Position numbers and translations under genes: made by a program. 64,000 nt of DNA from Methanolinea sp. (GTDB lineage: Archaea > Halobacteriota > Methanomicrobia > Methanomicrobiales > Methanospirillaceae), in the NCBI GenBank assembly GCA_024518585.1, contig JANIHI010000006.1, positions 30,740 through 94,739 on the forward strand, given 5' to 3'. Position 1 is the stretch's first letter; every line of letters starts with the position of its first letter. The notes under the pieces were generated by a model. It was not told the origin of the DNA. It saw nothing but the letters and a program-made list of their open reading frames with translations, and did no database searches. Below, in pieces: positions 26,228-36,581 of this stretch.

Positions 26228-28846
26228 ATGAGTATGCCCCCAGGATTGCAGGCGGGAGGGAATTTGCCGGAACTCCTGGCCCCTGCCGGTTCAATGGAGG
26301 CTTTAAGGGCTGCTGTCGCCGCAGGGGCAGACGCCGTGTACCTGGGGGGAAAGCGGTTTGGCGCCCGCCAGCTCGCGCCGAATTTCACCCCGGATGAGAT
26401 GCAGGAAGCGGTTGATTTTGCCCACCTCCGGGGCGTTAAGGTGTACGTCACCGTCAACACCCTCGTCCGTGAGGAAGAGATCCCGGGGGCGGCACAGTAC
26501 CTCCTCTCCCTCTTTTTGATGGGCGTGGATGGTGTCATCCTCCAGGATGGGGGCTTGCTTTCTGTTGCCCGCCGTGCGCTCCCCGGCCTTGCCCTCCATG
26601 CATCCACGCAGTGCACCATCGCAACACCCGAAGGAGTCCTGTGGGCCGCGTCGGCCGGTTACACGCGCGTGATCCTGGCGCGGGAAGTCACGCTCCCGGA
26701 GCTGGACGAAATCCTTGCTATCCCGCCGGAAAAGCGGCCTGGCCTCGAGGTCTTTATCCACGGGGCACTCTGTTATTCATACTCGGGCCAGTGCCTGCTT
26801 TCTTCCCTGATTGGCAGGAGAAGCGGAAACAGGGGCATGTGTGCCCAGCCCTGCCGGAAACCCTACCGGCTCGTGCGGGTCACCCCCGGGAGGGGCACAG
26901 GCCGAAAAACCGTTCAGGAAATTCGCACCCAGGGGCAGTACCTCCTCTCTCCCCGGGACATCTGCTGTTACCCTGCTCTCCCCGAGGTCGTCGGCCGCAG
27001 GATCGATGCCCTCAAGATCGAGGGACGAATGCGGTCCCCCACGTATGTCGCCGTGGTCGTCTCTGCCTACCGCCGGGCGCTCGATGCGATCAGGCAGAAC
27101 AGGGACTTTTTCAACCCCCTTGACCTTGAGACCATGGCCCTTGCCTACAGCAGGGACTTCTGCGGGGGCTACCTCCTCTCCAACGGCCCCGTCATGGCCC
27201 GCGAAGCGCCGGGTAACCGCGGCCTTTCCCTTGGCAGAGTGACCTCGGTCGTTCCGGGGAAGGGTTTTGTCGTCCATCCTGGTGCGCAGACGAAACCTTC
27301 TGCCGGGGATGGCCTCCTTGTCCTGTCTCCCGGGGGAAAGAGACAGCAGGGCCTCGTGATCGCGCGTGACGCTGTCAGGCGCCGGGACGGCCTCTTCATC
27401 CCACTGGCGAGGGGAGGCGTTCGCCCGGGCGACCTCGTCTTTCTCACGCGGAGCCGGACCTGCGCGGAGATGGCAAGGGAGATCGGAAGAAAGATGCAGG
27501 GGAGGCACCCCGTCCCAGTCTCTCTCCACGTCCGGATATCCCGGGGAGAACCTGTCCAGTGGAGTGCCTCCCTTCTGCATCCCCGTCGGGGCAGCATGCA
27601 TGTCGGGGGACTATCCGGGGCCGTGCCTCCGGCGGCCCGGACACGCCCTGTCTTGGTTGAAACGATACGGGAACAGCTCAAAAAGACAGGCGATTCACCG
27701 TTTTCCTTCCGTGACATCACGGTTGATTCGAAGGGGGAATTCTTTTTCCCGCTTTCTGCTATCAACCAGGTCAGGAGGGAGATCCTGGCAAGGCTGGAAG
27801 CTGAATGGACCGCGGGCTTCCGTCCCCCGGCTGCAGACGTAAAACGCGCGAGGGCCTGCATCCAGGCCATCGTGGATGAAGTCGTGCGTCCTCCTGCAGT
27901 CTCACCCCCGCTTTCCCGGGATGGCGGGGCCCCTGCCCTCACCGTATTGTGTGCGACACTCGACGAACTTGGTGCGGCGTGCAGGGCAGGGTCTGATGCA
28001 GTCTGCTTTGAACCCTCTGCAGGGTATGGTGGGCGGGATGAGATCTCCCTCGTGATGGATGGTGCCGCGGCCTGCCGCGCCGCGGGAGTGGAGTTTACCT
28101 GGAAGTTCCCCCGGGTCGCACCGGTCGGCTACCTGAAACGAGTACTGCCTAACCTCCCCGGGCTATTCCGTTCAGGGGGCATGCGGGTGATGGTCGAGGA
28201 CCTCGGCCTTGCAGAAGCAGTCCATGCCCGTGTCCCGGCCATCGAGGTCAGGGGGGGGACCGGTCTCAACATATGGAATGCCGAATCTGCCCTGTTCCTG
28301 CACCCGCCGCTCGCAGGGTTCACCCTCTCCCCCGAACTCTCCCTCCCCGATATTGCCGCCCTGGTTTTGCATTCCCGGGTCAGATCCCCGCGGATATGGT
28401 TTGAGGTCATCTGCCAGGGAAACATCGAGGCGATGGTCAGCAGGAACAGGCTCCTCTCGGAGACGGTCGGGGACGCTCCGGAAAAAGAGGGGGAGTGGTA
28501 TAGCCTCGCGGACGGGACAGGGCGTATCTTTCCCGTCTTTGAGGATGCCGAGGGGAGGACGAGGATACTGAACGCCGTGGAACTGACGCTCATTGACTAT
28601 GTCCCGGCCCTCACTGCTGCCGGGATCAACTCCCTTGCGATCGACGCACGCCGCAGGGGCCCGGACTATGTGCAGGCCGTCACCTCTGCCTACCGTGCCG
28701 CCCGTGATGCAACCCGGGAGAAGAGATACACGACTGCTCTGTGCTCCCGGCTCAAGGAGGGGATAAAAGAGGTTGCCCGCGGGGGTATCACGGCTGGATA
28801 CTTCAGGACTCCCCCGGGACGCGACCATGACTCCACCGCAGAATAA
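26228..28846 (+). CDS. U32-family protein with DUF3656 (RlhA-like)
   Basis: 872 residues. The N-terminal U32 domain begins LPELLAPAGSMEALRAAVAA and has the four-cysteine cluster GALCYSYSGQCLLSS plus GNRGMCAQPCR, which in this family binds [4Fe-4S]. A long middle region (about residues 340-560) and a second barrel-like half follow. Bacterial RlhA of this architecture is needed for hydroxylation of a 23S rRNA cytidine using prephenate; a similar tRNA/rRNA hydroxylation role is inferred. Notably it sits next to the aro genes. 'Peptidase' labels are historical. Confidence 0.82.
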   Translation: MSMPPGLQAGGNLPELLAPAGSMEALRAAVAAGADAVYLGGKRFGARQLAPNFTPDEMQEAVDFAHLRGVKVYVTVNTLVREEEIPGAAQYLLSLFLMGVDGVILQDGGLLSVARRALPGLALHASTQCTIATPEGVLWAASAGYTRVILAREVTLPELDEILAIPPEKRPGLEVFIHGALCYSYSGQCLLSSLIGRRSGNRGMCAQPCRKPYRLVRVTPGRGTGRKTVQEIRTQGQYLLSPRDICCYPALPEVVGRRIDALKIEGRMRSPTYVAVVVSAYRRALDAIRQNRDFFNPLDLETMALAYSRDFCGGYLLSNGPVMAREAPGNRGLSLGRVTSVVPGKGFVVHPGAQTKPSAGDGLLVLSPGGKRQQGLVIARDAVRRRDGLFIPLARGGVRPGDLVFLTRSRTCAEMAREIGRKMQGRHPVPVSLHVRISRGEPVQWSASLLHPRRGSMHVGGLSGAVPPAARTRPVLVETIREQLKKTGDSPFSFRDITVDSKGEFFFPLSAINQVRREILARLEAEWTAGFRPPAADVKRARACIQAIVDEVVRPPAVSPPLSRDGGAPALTVLCATLDELGAACRAGSDAVCFEPSAGYGGRDEISLVMDGAAACRAAGVEFTWKFPRVAPVGYLKRVLPNLPGLFRSGGMRVMVEDLGLAEAVHARVPAIEVRGGTGLNIWNAESALFLHPPLAGFTLSPELSLPDIAALVLHSRVRSPRIWFEVICQGNIEAMVSRNRLLSETVGDAPEKEGEWYSLADGTGRIFPVFEDAEGRTRILNAVELTLIDYVPALTAAGINSLAIDARRRGPDYVQAVTSAYRAARDATREKRYTTALCSRLKEGIKEVARGGITAGYFRTPPGRDHDSTAE

Positions 28847-28891
28847 GTTTTGCCCTCGTGGTCCCCAGTATTCCTTCGACAGGAGATCTCC

Positions 28892-29560
28892 ATGGGAAGA
28901 CCTTTCATTCTCATCAACCTGAAGACCTACGCGGAAGGCAGCGGGCAGAGGGCCCATGCGATCGCAGGAGCCGCCCAGCAGGTGGCAGACGAGGCCGGTG
29001 TCGATATCGGGCTTGCCCCAAGTTACATGAACATCCACCCGCTCTCCATGCACTACTCGCTTCCCGTCTATGCCCAGCACGTGGACCCGCTCCCGCCTGG
29101 TGCCCACACGGGGTCTGTGACCGTCGAGGCCATCCGGGAAGCCGGGGCAGTCGGCTCTCTCGTCAACCATTCCGAGCGGCGTCTCACGCTCGCGGACATC
29201 GAAGCGTGCGTCTCACGCCTCAGGGAGGCCCGGCTCGTCCCCATTGTCTGCACGAACAACGTTCCCACCAGCGCAGCGGCAGCGGCCCTCTCTCCCGGTT
29301 ACGTGGCGATCGAGCCACCCGAGCTGATCGGGGGAGACGTCTCGGTATCGACCGCAAACCCGGGTATTATCACGGGAACCGTTGAAGCGGTCAGGAAAGT
29401 GAACCCGGACGTCCGGATCCTGACGGGCGCGGGGATCCATTCCGGGAAGTGCGTGAGGACAGCCATCGACCTTGGGACAGACGGCGTCCTGCTCGCATCG
29501 AGCGTGGTGAAGGCAAAAGCACCGATAAGTGTCCTGCGTGACCTGGTCTCCCTGCTCTAG
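28892..29560 (+). CDS. tpiA: Triosephosphate isomerase, archaeal type
   Basis: 222 residues, the short tetramer-forming archaeal form. [10 protein letters not shown] supplies the catalytic lysine, [16 protein letters not shown] the histidine and [12 protein letters not shown] the glutamate loop; [20 protein letters not shown] holds the phosphate loop. It interconverts glyceraldehyde 3-phosphate and dihydroxyacetone phosphate. AGGAGATC lies just before the ATG at 28892. The stop overlaps the convergent HTH-CBS gene by four bases. Confidence 0.95.
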   Translation: MGRPFILINLKTYAEGSGQRAHAIAGAAQQVADEAGVDIGLAPSYMNIHPLSMHYSLPVYAQHVDPLPPGAHTGSVTVEAIREAGAVGSLVNHSERRLTLADIEACVSRLREARLVPIVCTNNVPTSAAAAALSPGYVAIEPPELIGGDVSVSTANPGIITGTVEAVRKVNPDVRILTGAGIHSGKCVRTAIDLGTDGVLLASSVVKAKAPISVLRDLVSLL

Positions 29561-30117
29561 CGGTTCACCATCAGGGATATCAGGTCGTGGGTCGTTATGA
29601 CGCCGGCGACCTTTCCTCCCTCCGTCACGAGGACGGCGTGGTGGTGCTCGAGGATCCGGATCACGGTCTCGATATCGGTATCGTGGGGGACGGTCGGGAA
29701 CCCTGACTCCATGTAGTACCGGACCTGGTCACCGGGAGACCTGTGCGCCGTCCGGTTGTTTATCGCGTTCAGGATGGCAGATTCCGATATGGACCCGACA
29801 GGTCTGCCATCATCGAGCACCGGGACCTGGGAGATCCCGTACTTCCCCATGATGTCAACCGCATGGGTGATGGTATCATCACTATCAACACTGATAACGG
29901 GGGTGTGCATCAGGCGACCTGCCGTGACCCTCGGTCTTTCCATGGCATTTAAGACGGCGACGATCTTGCGGAGGGTGCTGACGCGGGGGTCCACGCTCCC
30001 CCTTTCAATGCGGGCAACCATCGACTGGCTGATCCCCGCTTTTTCTGCAAGATCGGTTTGTTTCAGACCGAGGAGTTCTCTCCTGGCTTTTATCTCTTCA
30101 GGAGTGGGGATATGCAT
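29557..30117 (-). CDS. Transcription regulator, Xre HTH plus two CBS domains
   Basis: 186 residues. Helix-turn-helix at residues about 10-60 ([20 protein letters not shown] then SMVARIERG), then a CBS pair at about 68-186 ([40 protein letters not shown]). Adenine nucleotides or SAM commonly bind such CBS pairs, so it likely senses energy state. It lies just downstream of the RNase P RNA on the same strand, which may read into it. Regulatory targets are unknown. Confidence 0.88.
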   Translation of the reverse strand: MHIPTPEEIKARRELLGLKQTDLAEKAGISQSMVARIERGSVDPRVSTLRKIVAVLNAMERPRVTAGRLMHTPVISVDSDDTITHAVDIMGKYGISQVPVLDDGRPVGSISESAILNAINNRTAHRSPGDQVRYYMESGFPTVPHDTDIETVIRILEHHHAVLVTEGGKVAGVITTHDLISLMVNR

Positions 30118-30171
30118 AGGGTGGTATTACCCTGGAGCATAAGGATGGATAAAACTATTGTACGACCCTCA

Positions 30172-30530
30172 TGTGGGGAGTGGGAGGAGTAAGCCCCCTT
30201 CTGTTCGGTGCGGCATTCAGCTATGCGCCATACCCGGGCAGGCGCTGAGCGACCCATGTGCCCTGTTCTGGCTTGCACCCGCAGGGATTCGCCGTTTCAT
30301 CGCATCCTGCCCCTGTGCATCAGCGACCAGCAGCATTCCGGCAAGGGAACACCGCTGCGTTGCCCTTTTTTGGCTCGTTTCGCATCATGGCTGTGGGCAG
30401 GCCGTGTCGTTTCTGTGCCATTGCCGTGACTCTCGCCACCCGAACTTGCGTTACGGCTGCGCGCTCAGCAGGTGGGGGGACTTTCCTCAGCGGCACTGTC
30501 TGCCACCGTCGGCCGCACTCTCCCTCTCCC
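30172..30530 (-). ncRNA. rnpB: RNase P RNA, archaeal type A
   Basis: Read on the minus strand, GAGGAAAGTCC (conserved region I) occurs about 35 bases from the 5' end, GTGCAAGCC and GAACAGAAGGGGGCTTACT occur toward the 3' end, and the ends pair as helix P1 (GGGAGAGGGAG with CTCCCACTCCC, one A-A mismatch). The RNA cleaves the 5' leader from pre-tRNA. Ends are estimated from P1 and the TATA box (30548-30558, minus), so they may be off by a few bases. Forward-strand ORF extension through this locus is a shadow. Confidence 0.95.
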
Positions 30531-30558
30531 TATATAATTTGGCGGTACATTATATACA
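30531..30558. promoter_or_regulatory. Interleaved divergent TATA boxes of rnpB and the AMMECR1 gene
   Basis: CTATATAATT (30530-30539) serves the plus strand and places transcription near 30560, three bases before the AMMECR1 ATG. CATTATATACA (30548-30558), read as TGTATATAATG on the minus strand, places transcription near 30527-30530, the predicted 5' end of rnpB. Each box therefore lies inside the other's promoter, so TBP binding may be mutually exclusive. Confidence 0.6.
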
Positions 30559-30562
30559 CCTG

Positions 30563-31147
30563 ATGGAAGTACTCACGCCCGAGGAGGGTCGGCAGGCTGT
30601 GCGGCTCGCCCGCTGCGTGCTCGAGAAGAGAATCGGGAAAAGAGACGTCGATCTTCCCCCTCTCCCCCCCCGTTTCTCTAAGAAGAGGGGTGTTTTCGTG
30701 ACGTTGACGGAGCGGGGCCAGTTGCGGGGGTGCATCGGGTTCCCGACGCCCGTCTATCCCTTGGGCCAGGCAATCTGCGAAGCGGCGTATGCTGCGGCGG
30801 TGCAGGACCCGCGGTTCCCCCCGGTGAGGGCAGAAGAACTCCCCCTCCTCCGCGTTGAAGTCACCGTCCTCTCGGTCCCCACCCCCCTTACCTGCAGGCC
30901 CGACGAACGCCCGGAAAAAGTCCTCGTGGGCACGCACGGCCTCATCGTTCGGGGCATGGGGAGGTCGGGCCTCCTCCTCCCCCAGGTCCCGGTAGAGTGG
31001 GGATGGAATGCACGTGAGTTCCTGGACCATACATGCCAAAAGGCGGGTCTCCCTGCCGGGTGCTGGAAGACCGGTGCGGTGGAGGTCCTCACGTTCGAGG
31101 GCCAAATCTTTTCCGAGGAGGAATCGCCCCGCGGGAGACAGGCATGA
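30563..31147 (+). CDS. AMMECR1-domain protein
   Basis: 194 residues. RGVFVTLTERGQLRGCIGFP carries the conserved LRGCIG signature; the partner motif is ISVLS-like VEVTVLSVPTPL, followed by GLIVRGMGRSGLLLPQVP. The family is widespread in archaea and its role is unresolved, with a possible link to radical or nucleic-acid-modification chemistry. The true start is ATG 30563, just after its TATA box, giving a near-leaderless mRNA. Confidence 0.88.
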   Translation: MEVLTPEEGRQAVRLARCVLEKRIGKRDVDLPPLPPRFSKKRGVFVTLTERGQLRGCIGFPTPVYPLGQAICEAAYAAAVQDPRFPPVRAEELPLLRVEVTVLSVPTPLTCRPDERPEKVLVGTHGLIVRGMGRSGLLLPQVPVEWGWNAREFLDHTCQKAGLPAGCWKTGAVEVLTFEGQIFSEEESPRGRQA

Positions 31148-31159
31148 AGAGTAAAAGAA

Positions 31160-31231
31160 CCATTCCCGTCCTGCCGTCCACACCCGCGGGATTCGGGATG
31201 GACGGTCGTTTCGGGGGGAAAGGCAGGAGCA
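31160..31231 (+). other. Structured leader before tgtA
   Basis: CCTGCC (31170-31175) can pair with GGCAGG (31222-31227), enclosing CCGTCC (31174-31179) and GGACGG (31200-31205). The elements overlap in part, so alternative folds exist. GGAG precedes the ATG inside the 3' arm region. It could be a translational control element or just a GC-rich spacer. Confidence 0.3.
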
Positions 31232-32677
31232 ATGTCCCTTGCTTTTGAAGTCATCGAGAAGGATATCGCGGGGCGATTGGGAAGGTTGCGGACCCGGGAC
31301 AAGGTGCTCCCCACGCCTGCCCTGCTCCCTGTTATCAACCCCCACCTCCAGCCCGTTTCCCCGGCCGAGATGAAGCGCCTCGGTGCGGAGGGCCTGATCA
31401 CGAACTCGTATATCTTCTCCCGGAGCGAGGAGTTCCGGGAAAGGACACTCTCCCAGGGCCTCCACAGGGTGCTCAGTTTTGATGGCCTGATCATGACCGA
31501 CTCGGGGGCCTTCCAACTCTCGGTCTACGGGGACATCCCGGTGTCCAACGAGGAGATACTCAGGTTTCAACAGGCAATCGGGAGCGATATCATCGTTCCC
31601 CTCGATATCCCGACGCCACCGGATGCAGACAGGGCACGCGCGGAAAGGGAGCTTCTGACAACCATGGCACGCCTTGCCGAGGCCCGTTCGCTGTGCGGGG
31701 AAGATGCCGTCGTCGCCGGGCCCGTCCAGGGGGGTATCTACCCCGATCTCCGGGAAAGGGCAGGGAGAGAGGTGGGAGAGATGGGTTTTTGCTTCTGCCC
31801 CATCGGGGCCGTCGTCCCCCTGATGGAGTCCTACCGGTACACCGAGCTCGTGAATGTCGTCATGGCCGCAAAGAGGGGGATTCCGCCATCCTCCTGCGTG
31901 CACCTCTTTGGAGCAGGCCACCCTGCCATGTTTGCTCTTGCCGTTGCCATGGGCTGCGATGTCTTTGACTCTGCAGCCTACGCTCTCTACGCACGAGAGG
32001 GGCGCTACCTCACACCGTCGGGAAGTGCTACGCTCGCGGACCTTTCAGATCTCCCCTGTCCATGCCAGGTCTGCCGCACGCACTCTGCTGCAGAACTCAG
32101 GCAGTCGGAGGAGAGGGAACGGCTCCTCGCGCTCCATAACCTGGCCGTCAGCCTCGGGGAGATAGCCCGGATTCGGCAGGCGATACGTGACGGCGTCCTC
32201 TTTGAACTGGTCGACGAGCGCTGCCGGAGTCACCCCCTCCTCCTCGACGGTTACCGGACGATGCTTTTGTTTGGGAGCGAGCTCGAAAGGAGGGACAGGG
32301 TGAGCAAGCGGAGGTTCTTCTACAGGGGGAGAGAGAGCTGCATGCGCACCGAGGTGATTCGTTACCATGCACTCCTGGAACGTCTCTGTCTCCCTCCCCG
32401 CGTCGTCGTCTCTCTGGACGGGCAGGCGAGGGAAGGATTTGACATGGTCCTCCCCTTCAGGCCGCCCTTTGGCCCCTATCCTCCTGAACTTGCAGAGACC
32501 TTTCCCATCGGCCAGTCCGAGGTCCCCCGCTGGGACGAAGAGATGGTCGCGAGGGGGTGTCAGGGGATTCGCGTTCTGAGAGAGACGCACCCTGAGTGCG
32601 TGATCGCCGTTGCATCACCCCCGGACTGGCACGGTATCATTACCCGGGAAGTGCCGGGTATCCAGGTGATCCCGTGA
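31232..32677 (+). CDS. tgtA: Archaeosine tRNA-guanine transglycosylase
   Basis: 481 residues. [20 protein letters not shown] contains the catalytic Asp; [13 protein letters not shown] and [19 protein letters not shown] follow; the zinc site is CPCQVC with a downstream HNLAVS. It swaps guanine-15 for preQ0 in archaeal tRNAs. The last about 100 residues are less conserved. GTGA overlap with the next gene makes a two-gene operon for archaeosine synthesis. Confidence 0.95.
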   Translation: MSLAFEVIEKDIAGRLGRLRTRDKVLPTPALLPVINPHLQPVSPAEMKRLGAEGLITNSYIFSRSEEFRERTLSQGLHRVLSFDGLIMTDSGAFQLSVYGDIPVSNEEILRFQQAIGSDIIVPLDIPTPPDADRARAERELLTTMARLAEARSLCGEDAVVAGPVQGGIYPDLRERAGREVGEMGFCFCPIGAVVPLMESYRYTELVNVVMAAKRGIPPSSCVHLFGAGHPAMFALAVAMGCDVFDSAAYALYAREGRYLTPSGSATLADLSDLPCPCQVCRTHSAAELRQSEERERLLALHNLAVSLGEIARIRQAIRDGVLFELVDERCRSHPLLLDGYRTMLLFGSELERRDRVSKRRFFYRGRESCMRTEVIRYHALLERLCLPPRVVVSLDGQAREGFDMVLPFRPPFGPYPPELAETFPIGQSEVPRWDEEMVARGCQGIRVLRETHPECVIAVASPPDWHGIITREVPGIQVIP

Positions 32678-34311
32678 CCACCGTCGAGGTGAAACAGAGG
32701 GACGGTCTCGCACGGATAGCAGAGTGGTCGCTTGGGGAGAGGGACATCACCCTGCCTGCCGTCGAGGAGACCCTCTCCCTCTTCCCCGGGCTTGCAGAGT
32801 CCCGGATGGAAAATGTGCCCCTCTGTGCGGATGCAGACTTTGCCGGCCGTTACCTGGCGCCCGGTTCATGCTCGCCGATCCGGGTCCACCCGGCCGTCAG
32901 GAGGGATGTCCCGTCCGGTACATGTGTCCTTGTCCCCTGTTGGCATACGGCGCTTGCAAACCCTCGGAAATACGTGGAATGGCTCATTGGGTTCAAGGAC
33001 AGCATCCCGCCCGATACCGTTTTCTATGCCCCCGCCACGGCGCTCCCCTCGAACCTGGCCCTCCTCTGCTATTCCGGCTTTGACCTCTTTGATTTCACCG
33101 CAGTCGACCTCATGTCGGCGCGGGGCCTGGTCTGCCGGCCCGAGGGGACATACCCTGCCGCTGCGTGGGCAGGGGGGGACACCCCGCCTTCTGCGCAGGT
33201 CCTTTCTGACCTCAACAGGGCTATGCTCCTCCGGGAGCTCGAACTCGTGCGGTTCCATATCCGGACGTCGTCACTCCGGGACCTATTGGAGTCCCGGTGC
33301 AGGATGGATGCATCCCAGGTGGCCGTCCTCCGCCTCCTCGACAGGGAGAGAAGCTTTTTGGAAAAATGGGTCCCTGTATCCCGGCCCGGGCCTCTCCGGG
33401 CCACGACCGGTGAGGCCCTGACGCGGGTGGAAGTGGCAAGGTTTGCCGAACGGGTGGTGACGCGGTACCGTCCCCCCAATGCCGGGGTGGCTGTCCTCCT
33501 CCCGTGTTCTGCAAAAAAGCCCTACTCCCACTCCCAGAGCCACCGGAAGTTTGCCATGGCGATTTGTGGTCGGGCCCTCGAGCTGATCGTGACATCTCCC
33601 CTCGGCCTCGTGCCGAGAGACCTGGAACGTGTCTACCCTGCCGCCCACTATGACGTACCGGTCACGGGGTACTGGGACGGGGAGGAGAAGGCCCGGATCA
33701 GAGAGATCATTGCTCGGTTCTTCCAAAATCACCGGTTCCGCCGCGTCATCGCCCACCTGGACGGCGGTGCCCTCGAGGTGGCCCAGGCAGCGGCCGGTGC
33801 CGCTGGTATCGATCTCGAGGTCACGTGCGAGAGACATCCCCTCTCCCCTCCCTCTCTCCGGGCGCTCGACGAGGCCCTCTCCGGGCAACCCCCTGTCACC
33901 CATGACAGTGTCCGGGCAACGGCATCGTATCAGTTTGACCAGGACGTCGACACGGCAGGTCTTTTCGTGAAAGCGCGGTTCCCGGAGTTGCGAGTCTTCA
34001 GGGGGAAAGACCCTATCTTCTCCCTTGACCCCTCCACAGGACTCCTGCGACCCACATTCCGGGGATGGGATCTCATCCCCGAGGGTTACCGCGTCCATAT
34101 CGATGCTTTCGTCCCGACCGGTGATATCCTCGTCCCGGGCGTGATTGACGCCGACCCGCGGATTTTGGAAGGAGACGAGGTCCTGGTGACCGGTCCGCAG
34201 GCCATCGCGACCGGGAGGGCCGCGATGTCAGCCGATGAGATGCTGCGTTCCCGCCGGGGTGTCGCGGTCAGGGTGCGTAAGGTAAAGATGACCGGTGATC
34301 AAAATGTATGA
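32674..34311 (+). CDS. arcS: Archaeosine synthase alpha subunit
   Basis: 545 residues, start GTG 32674 inside the tgtA stop. The TGT-like N-terminal half lacks the transglycosylase catalytic context; the middle contains the ArcS signature [20 protein letters not shown], and the C-terminal about 75 residues form a PUA RNA-binding domain ([29 protein letters not shown]). ArcS attaches lysine to preQ0-tRNA; the radical SAM partner RaSEA at 55.2-56.2 kb then releases archaeosine. Confidence 0.93.
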   Translation: MTTVEVKQRDGLARIAEWSLGERDITLPAVEETLSLFPGLAESRMENVPLCADADFAGRYLAPGSCSPIRVHPAVRRDVPSGTCVLVPCWHTALANPRKYVEWLIGFKDSIPPDTVFYAPATALPSNLALLCYSGFDLFDFTAVDLMSARGLVCRPEGTYPAAAWAGGDTPPSAQVLSDLNRAMLLRELELVRFHIRTSSLRDLLESRCRMDASQVAVLRLLDRERSFLEKWVPVSRPGPLRATTGEALTRVEVARFAERVVTRYRPPNAGVAVLLPCSAKKPYSHSQSHRKFAMAICGRALELIVTSPLGLVPRDLERVYPAAHYDVPVTGYWDGEEKARIREIIARFFQNHRFRRVIAHLDGGALEVAQAAAGAAGIDLEVTCERHPLSPPSLRALDEALSGQPPVTHDSVRATASYQFDQDVDTAGLFVKARFPELRVFRGKDPIFSLDPSTGLLRPTFRGWDLIPEGYRVHIDAFVPTGDILVPGVIDADPRILEGDEVLVTGPQAIATGRAAMSADEMLRSRRGVAVRVRKVKMTGDQNV

Positions 34312-34345
34312 TACTGCACTTTTTCCTGCAGAGTGAGGACAGAGA

Positions 34346-35197
34346 GTGGGATACAAGGTGAGGATGGCCGGGCAGCTGGCCGAGCGGATATACCAGGTCT
34401 GGATCGAGGCACCCCACGTGGCCCGGCATGCCCTCGCAGGCCAGTTTCTCGTCATCCGGATCGATGAGCGCGGGGAACGGATACCGCTCACCATCTCCGC
34501 TGTCGAGGGAGACCTCGTCCGGGTCATCTTCATGGCCGTCGGCAAGACGACGTACCAGCTCGCAACACTCCGGCCCGGGGACGAGATCAGGGATGTCGTG
34601 GGTCCCCTGGGAAAACCGAGTGAAATGGCCAGGTATGGCCACTGCGTCATCGTGGGGGGAGGGGCCGGGATAGCATGCTGCCCGATCATCGCCCGTGCAG
34701 CAAAGGCTGCCGGGAACCGGGTGACGGGGATCATCGGTGCGCGGAGTTCCGCGTTTCTCATCCTCGAGGACGAGATGCGGGAGGTATGCGACGAGCTCTA
34801 TGTCGCAACCGACGACGGCAGCAGGGGGTTCCATGGATTTGCTGCCGATGTATTGAAAAAAGTGGTAACAGAAAAGAGGCCGGACCGTGTCTGGGTCATT
34901 GGTCCTGCCATCATGATGAAGGTGACGTCGGAGGTGACCCGCCCGGCCGGTATCAGGACAATTGTCTCCCTCAATCCCATCATGGTTGACGGCACAGGGA
35001 TGTGCGGGTCCTGCCGGGTTGTTGTGGACGGGAAGACCCGTTTTGCCTGCGTTGACGGACCGGAATTCGATGCCCACCTGGTTGACTTTGATACCCTGAT
35101 GATGAGGCAGAGGATGTACCTGGAAGAGGAAAAGGTTGCCCTTGAGCAGTTCTCTTCCCACACGTGTGCCTGCGGGGGGAGAAAGTCCCATGGCTGA
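34346..35197 (+). CDS. NfnA/sulfide dehydrogenase alpha-like FAD protein
   Basis: 283 residues, start GTG 34346. FAD site RIPLTISAVEG, NAD fold CVIVGGGAGIACCPIIARAA, and a C-terminal [2Fe-2S] cluster with cysteines in TGMCGSCRVVVDGKTRFACV. It pairs with the next gene as the small subunit of NADH-dependent reduced ferredoxin:NADP oxidoreductase or a glutamate synthase-like enzyme. Eight-base overlap with the partner. In methanogens such pairs probably balance ferredoxin, NADH and NADPH. Confidence 0.88.
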   Translation: MGYKVRMAGQLAERIYQVWIEAPHVARHALAGQFLVIRIDERGERIPLTISAVEGDLVRVIFMAVGKTTYQLATLRPGDEIRDVVGPLGKPSEMARYGHCVIVGGGAGIACCPIIARAAKAAGNRVTGIIGARSSAFLILEDEMREVCDELYVATDDGSRGFHGFAADVLKKVVTEKRPDRVWVIGPAIMMKVTSEVTRPAGIRTIVSLNPIMVDGTGMCGSCRVVVDGKTRFACVDGPEFDAHLVDFDTLMMRQRMYLEEEKVALEQFSSHTCACGGRKSHG

Positions 35198-36542
35198 GAG
35201 GCCGGTTGCCGAGAGGGTACGTGACTTCTCCGAAGTTGATACCGGCCTTTCCCCGCAAGAGGCGATTGAGGAGGCCCAGAGGTGCCTCCAGTGCAAAAAA
35301 CCTTCCTGCGTGAAAGGCTGCCCCGTGGAGGTTAATATCCCGGCATTCCTCGCGTGCGTTGCGGGAGGTGATTTCCTGGGAGCAGCCCGAATCATCAAGC
35401 AGGATAACCTCCTCCCGGCCATCTGCGGCAGGGTCTGTCCCCAGGAGGTCCAGTGCGAGGGAGCATGTCTCCTCGGGGCGAAAGACTCGCCGGTACGCAT
35501 CGGTGACCTGGAGCGGTTCGTTGCCGATTATGAACGGGCATTGGCCCCGCGCCCTCCCACCCGGGCAGAACCCACGGGCCGGCGTGTCGCGGTTGTGGGG
35601 TCGGGCCCGGCAGGGCTCACGGCTGCAGCAGAGCTTGCCCGGCTTGGTCATACCGTCGTCCTTTTCGAGTCACTCCACGAGCCCGGCGGCGTCCTCGTGT
35701 ACGGTATCCCCGGGTTCCGCCTCCCCAAGGATATCGTGAGGGCTGAGATCGACCAGATCAGGGAGATGGGGGTCCAGATCCTGACAAACCACCTCGCCGG
35801 GACGAGTGTCTCCCTCCCTGAACTCCTCGCCTTTGATGCCGTCTTCCTTGGGACCGGCGCTGGTCTCCCCTTCTTCCTGGGTATCCCCGGGGAGAACTTA
35901 AACGGGGTCTATTCTGCAAACGAGTTCCTCACGCGCGTCAACCTGATGCATGCCGACAGGTTCCCGGAGTTTGATACACCTGTCCGGCATGCCGCCAGGG
36001 TCGTCGTGGTCGGCGGCGGCAATGTCGCGATGGATGCGGCCCGGGTGGCACGGCGGCTCGGGGCCCGCGTCACCCTCGTCTACCGGAGGAGAGAAGAAGA
36101 CTTCCCCGCCCGGAAGGCCGAAGTCGCACGGGCCCGGGAAGAAGGGGTGGAGTTCGTCACGTGTGCAAACCCGGTCCGAATCCTCGGGGACCAGTGCGTG
36201 ACAGGAGTCGAGTGCGAGCGCATGGAGATGTGCGGGGCCGACGAGTCGGGCCGGCCCGAGCCGGTCGCCATACCGGGTTCGCAATTTACTATCGATGCCG
36301 ACATGGTCATCGAGGCCATTGGCCAGGGCCCAAACCCCCTCCTGATCGGGAGGCTGCCGGGACTCGCGTATGGCCGCAGGGGGAACGTCCTCGTTGATGG
36401 GGAGGGCAGGACTGCCATCCCGAAGGTCTTTGCCGCGGGAGACGTAGCCACCGGTGCGGCAACGGTGATCCTGGCAATGGGTGGGGCAAAGAAGGCAGCG
36501 CGGGCGATAGACCGCATGCTGCGGGACAGGGTGGGAGAGTAA
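35190..36542 (+). CDS. NfnB/glutamate synthase small-subunit-like oxidoreductase
   Basis: 450 residues. N-terminal cysteines CLQCKKPSCVKGCPVEV and CGRVCPQEVQCEGACL bind two [4Fe-4S] clusters; VAVVGSGPAGLTAAAELARL is the FAD fold and VVVVGGGNVAMDAARVARRL the NAD(P) fold; AAGDVATGAATVILAMGGAK ends the FAD site. Same family as the GltD subunit, but no GltB is adjacent, so the NfnAB reading with the preceding gene is preferred. Bifurcation is an inference. Confidence 0.88.
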   Translation: MAERPVAERVRDFSEVDTGLSPQEAIEEAQRCLQCKKPSCVKGCPVEVNIPAFLACVAGGDFLGAARIIKQDNLLPAICGRVCPQEVQCEGACLLGAKDSPVRIGDLERFVADYERALAPRPPTRAEPTGRRVAVVGSGPAGLTAAAELARLGHTVVLFESLHEPGGVLVYGIPGFRLPKDIVRAEIDQIREMGVQILTNHLAGTSVSLPELLAFDAVFLGTGAGLPFFLGIPGENLNGVYSANEFLTRVNLMHADRFPEFDTPVRHAARVVVVGGGNVAMDAARVARRLGARVTLVYRRREEDFPARKAEVARAREEGVEFVTCANPVRILGDQCVTGVECERMEMCGADESGRPEPVAIPGSQFTIDADMVIEAIGQGPNPLLIGRLPGLAYGRRGNVLVDGEGRTAIPKVFAAGDVATGAATVILAMGGAKKAARAIDRMLRDRVGE

Positions 36543-36581
36543 CCCACTCTTTTTCTCTTTTGAATCCCTAACATCCCTACC

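Noticed and set aside
30158..30562. Upstream extension of the AMMECR1 reading frame
   Set aside because: This stretch is RNase P RNA on the other strand, with paired ends and conserved blocks; the protein family starts at 30563.
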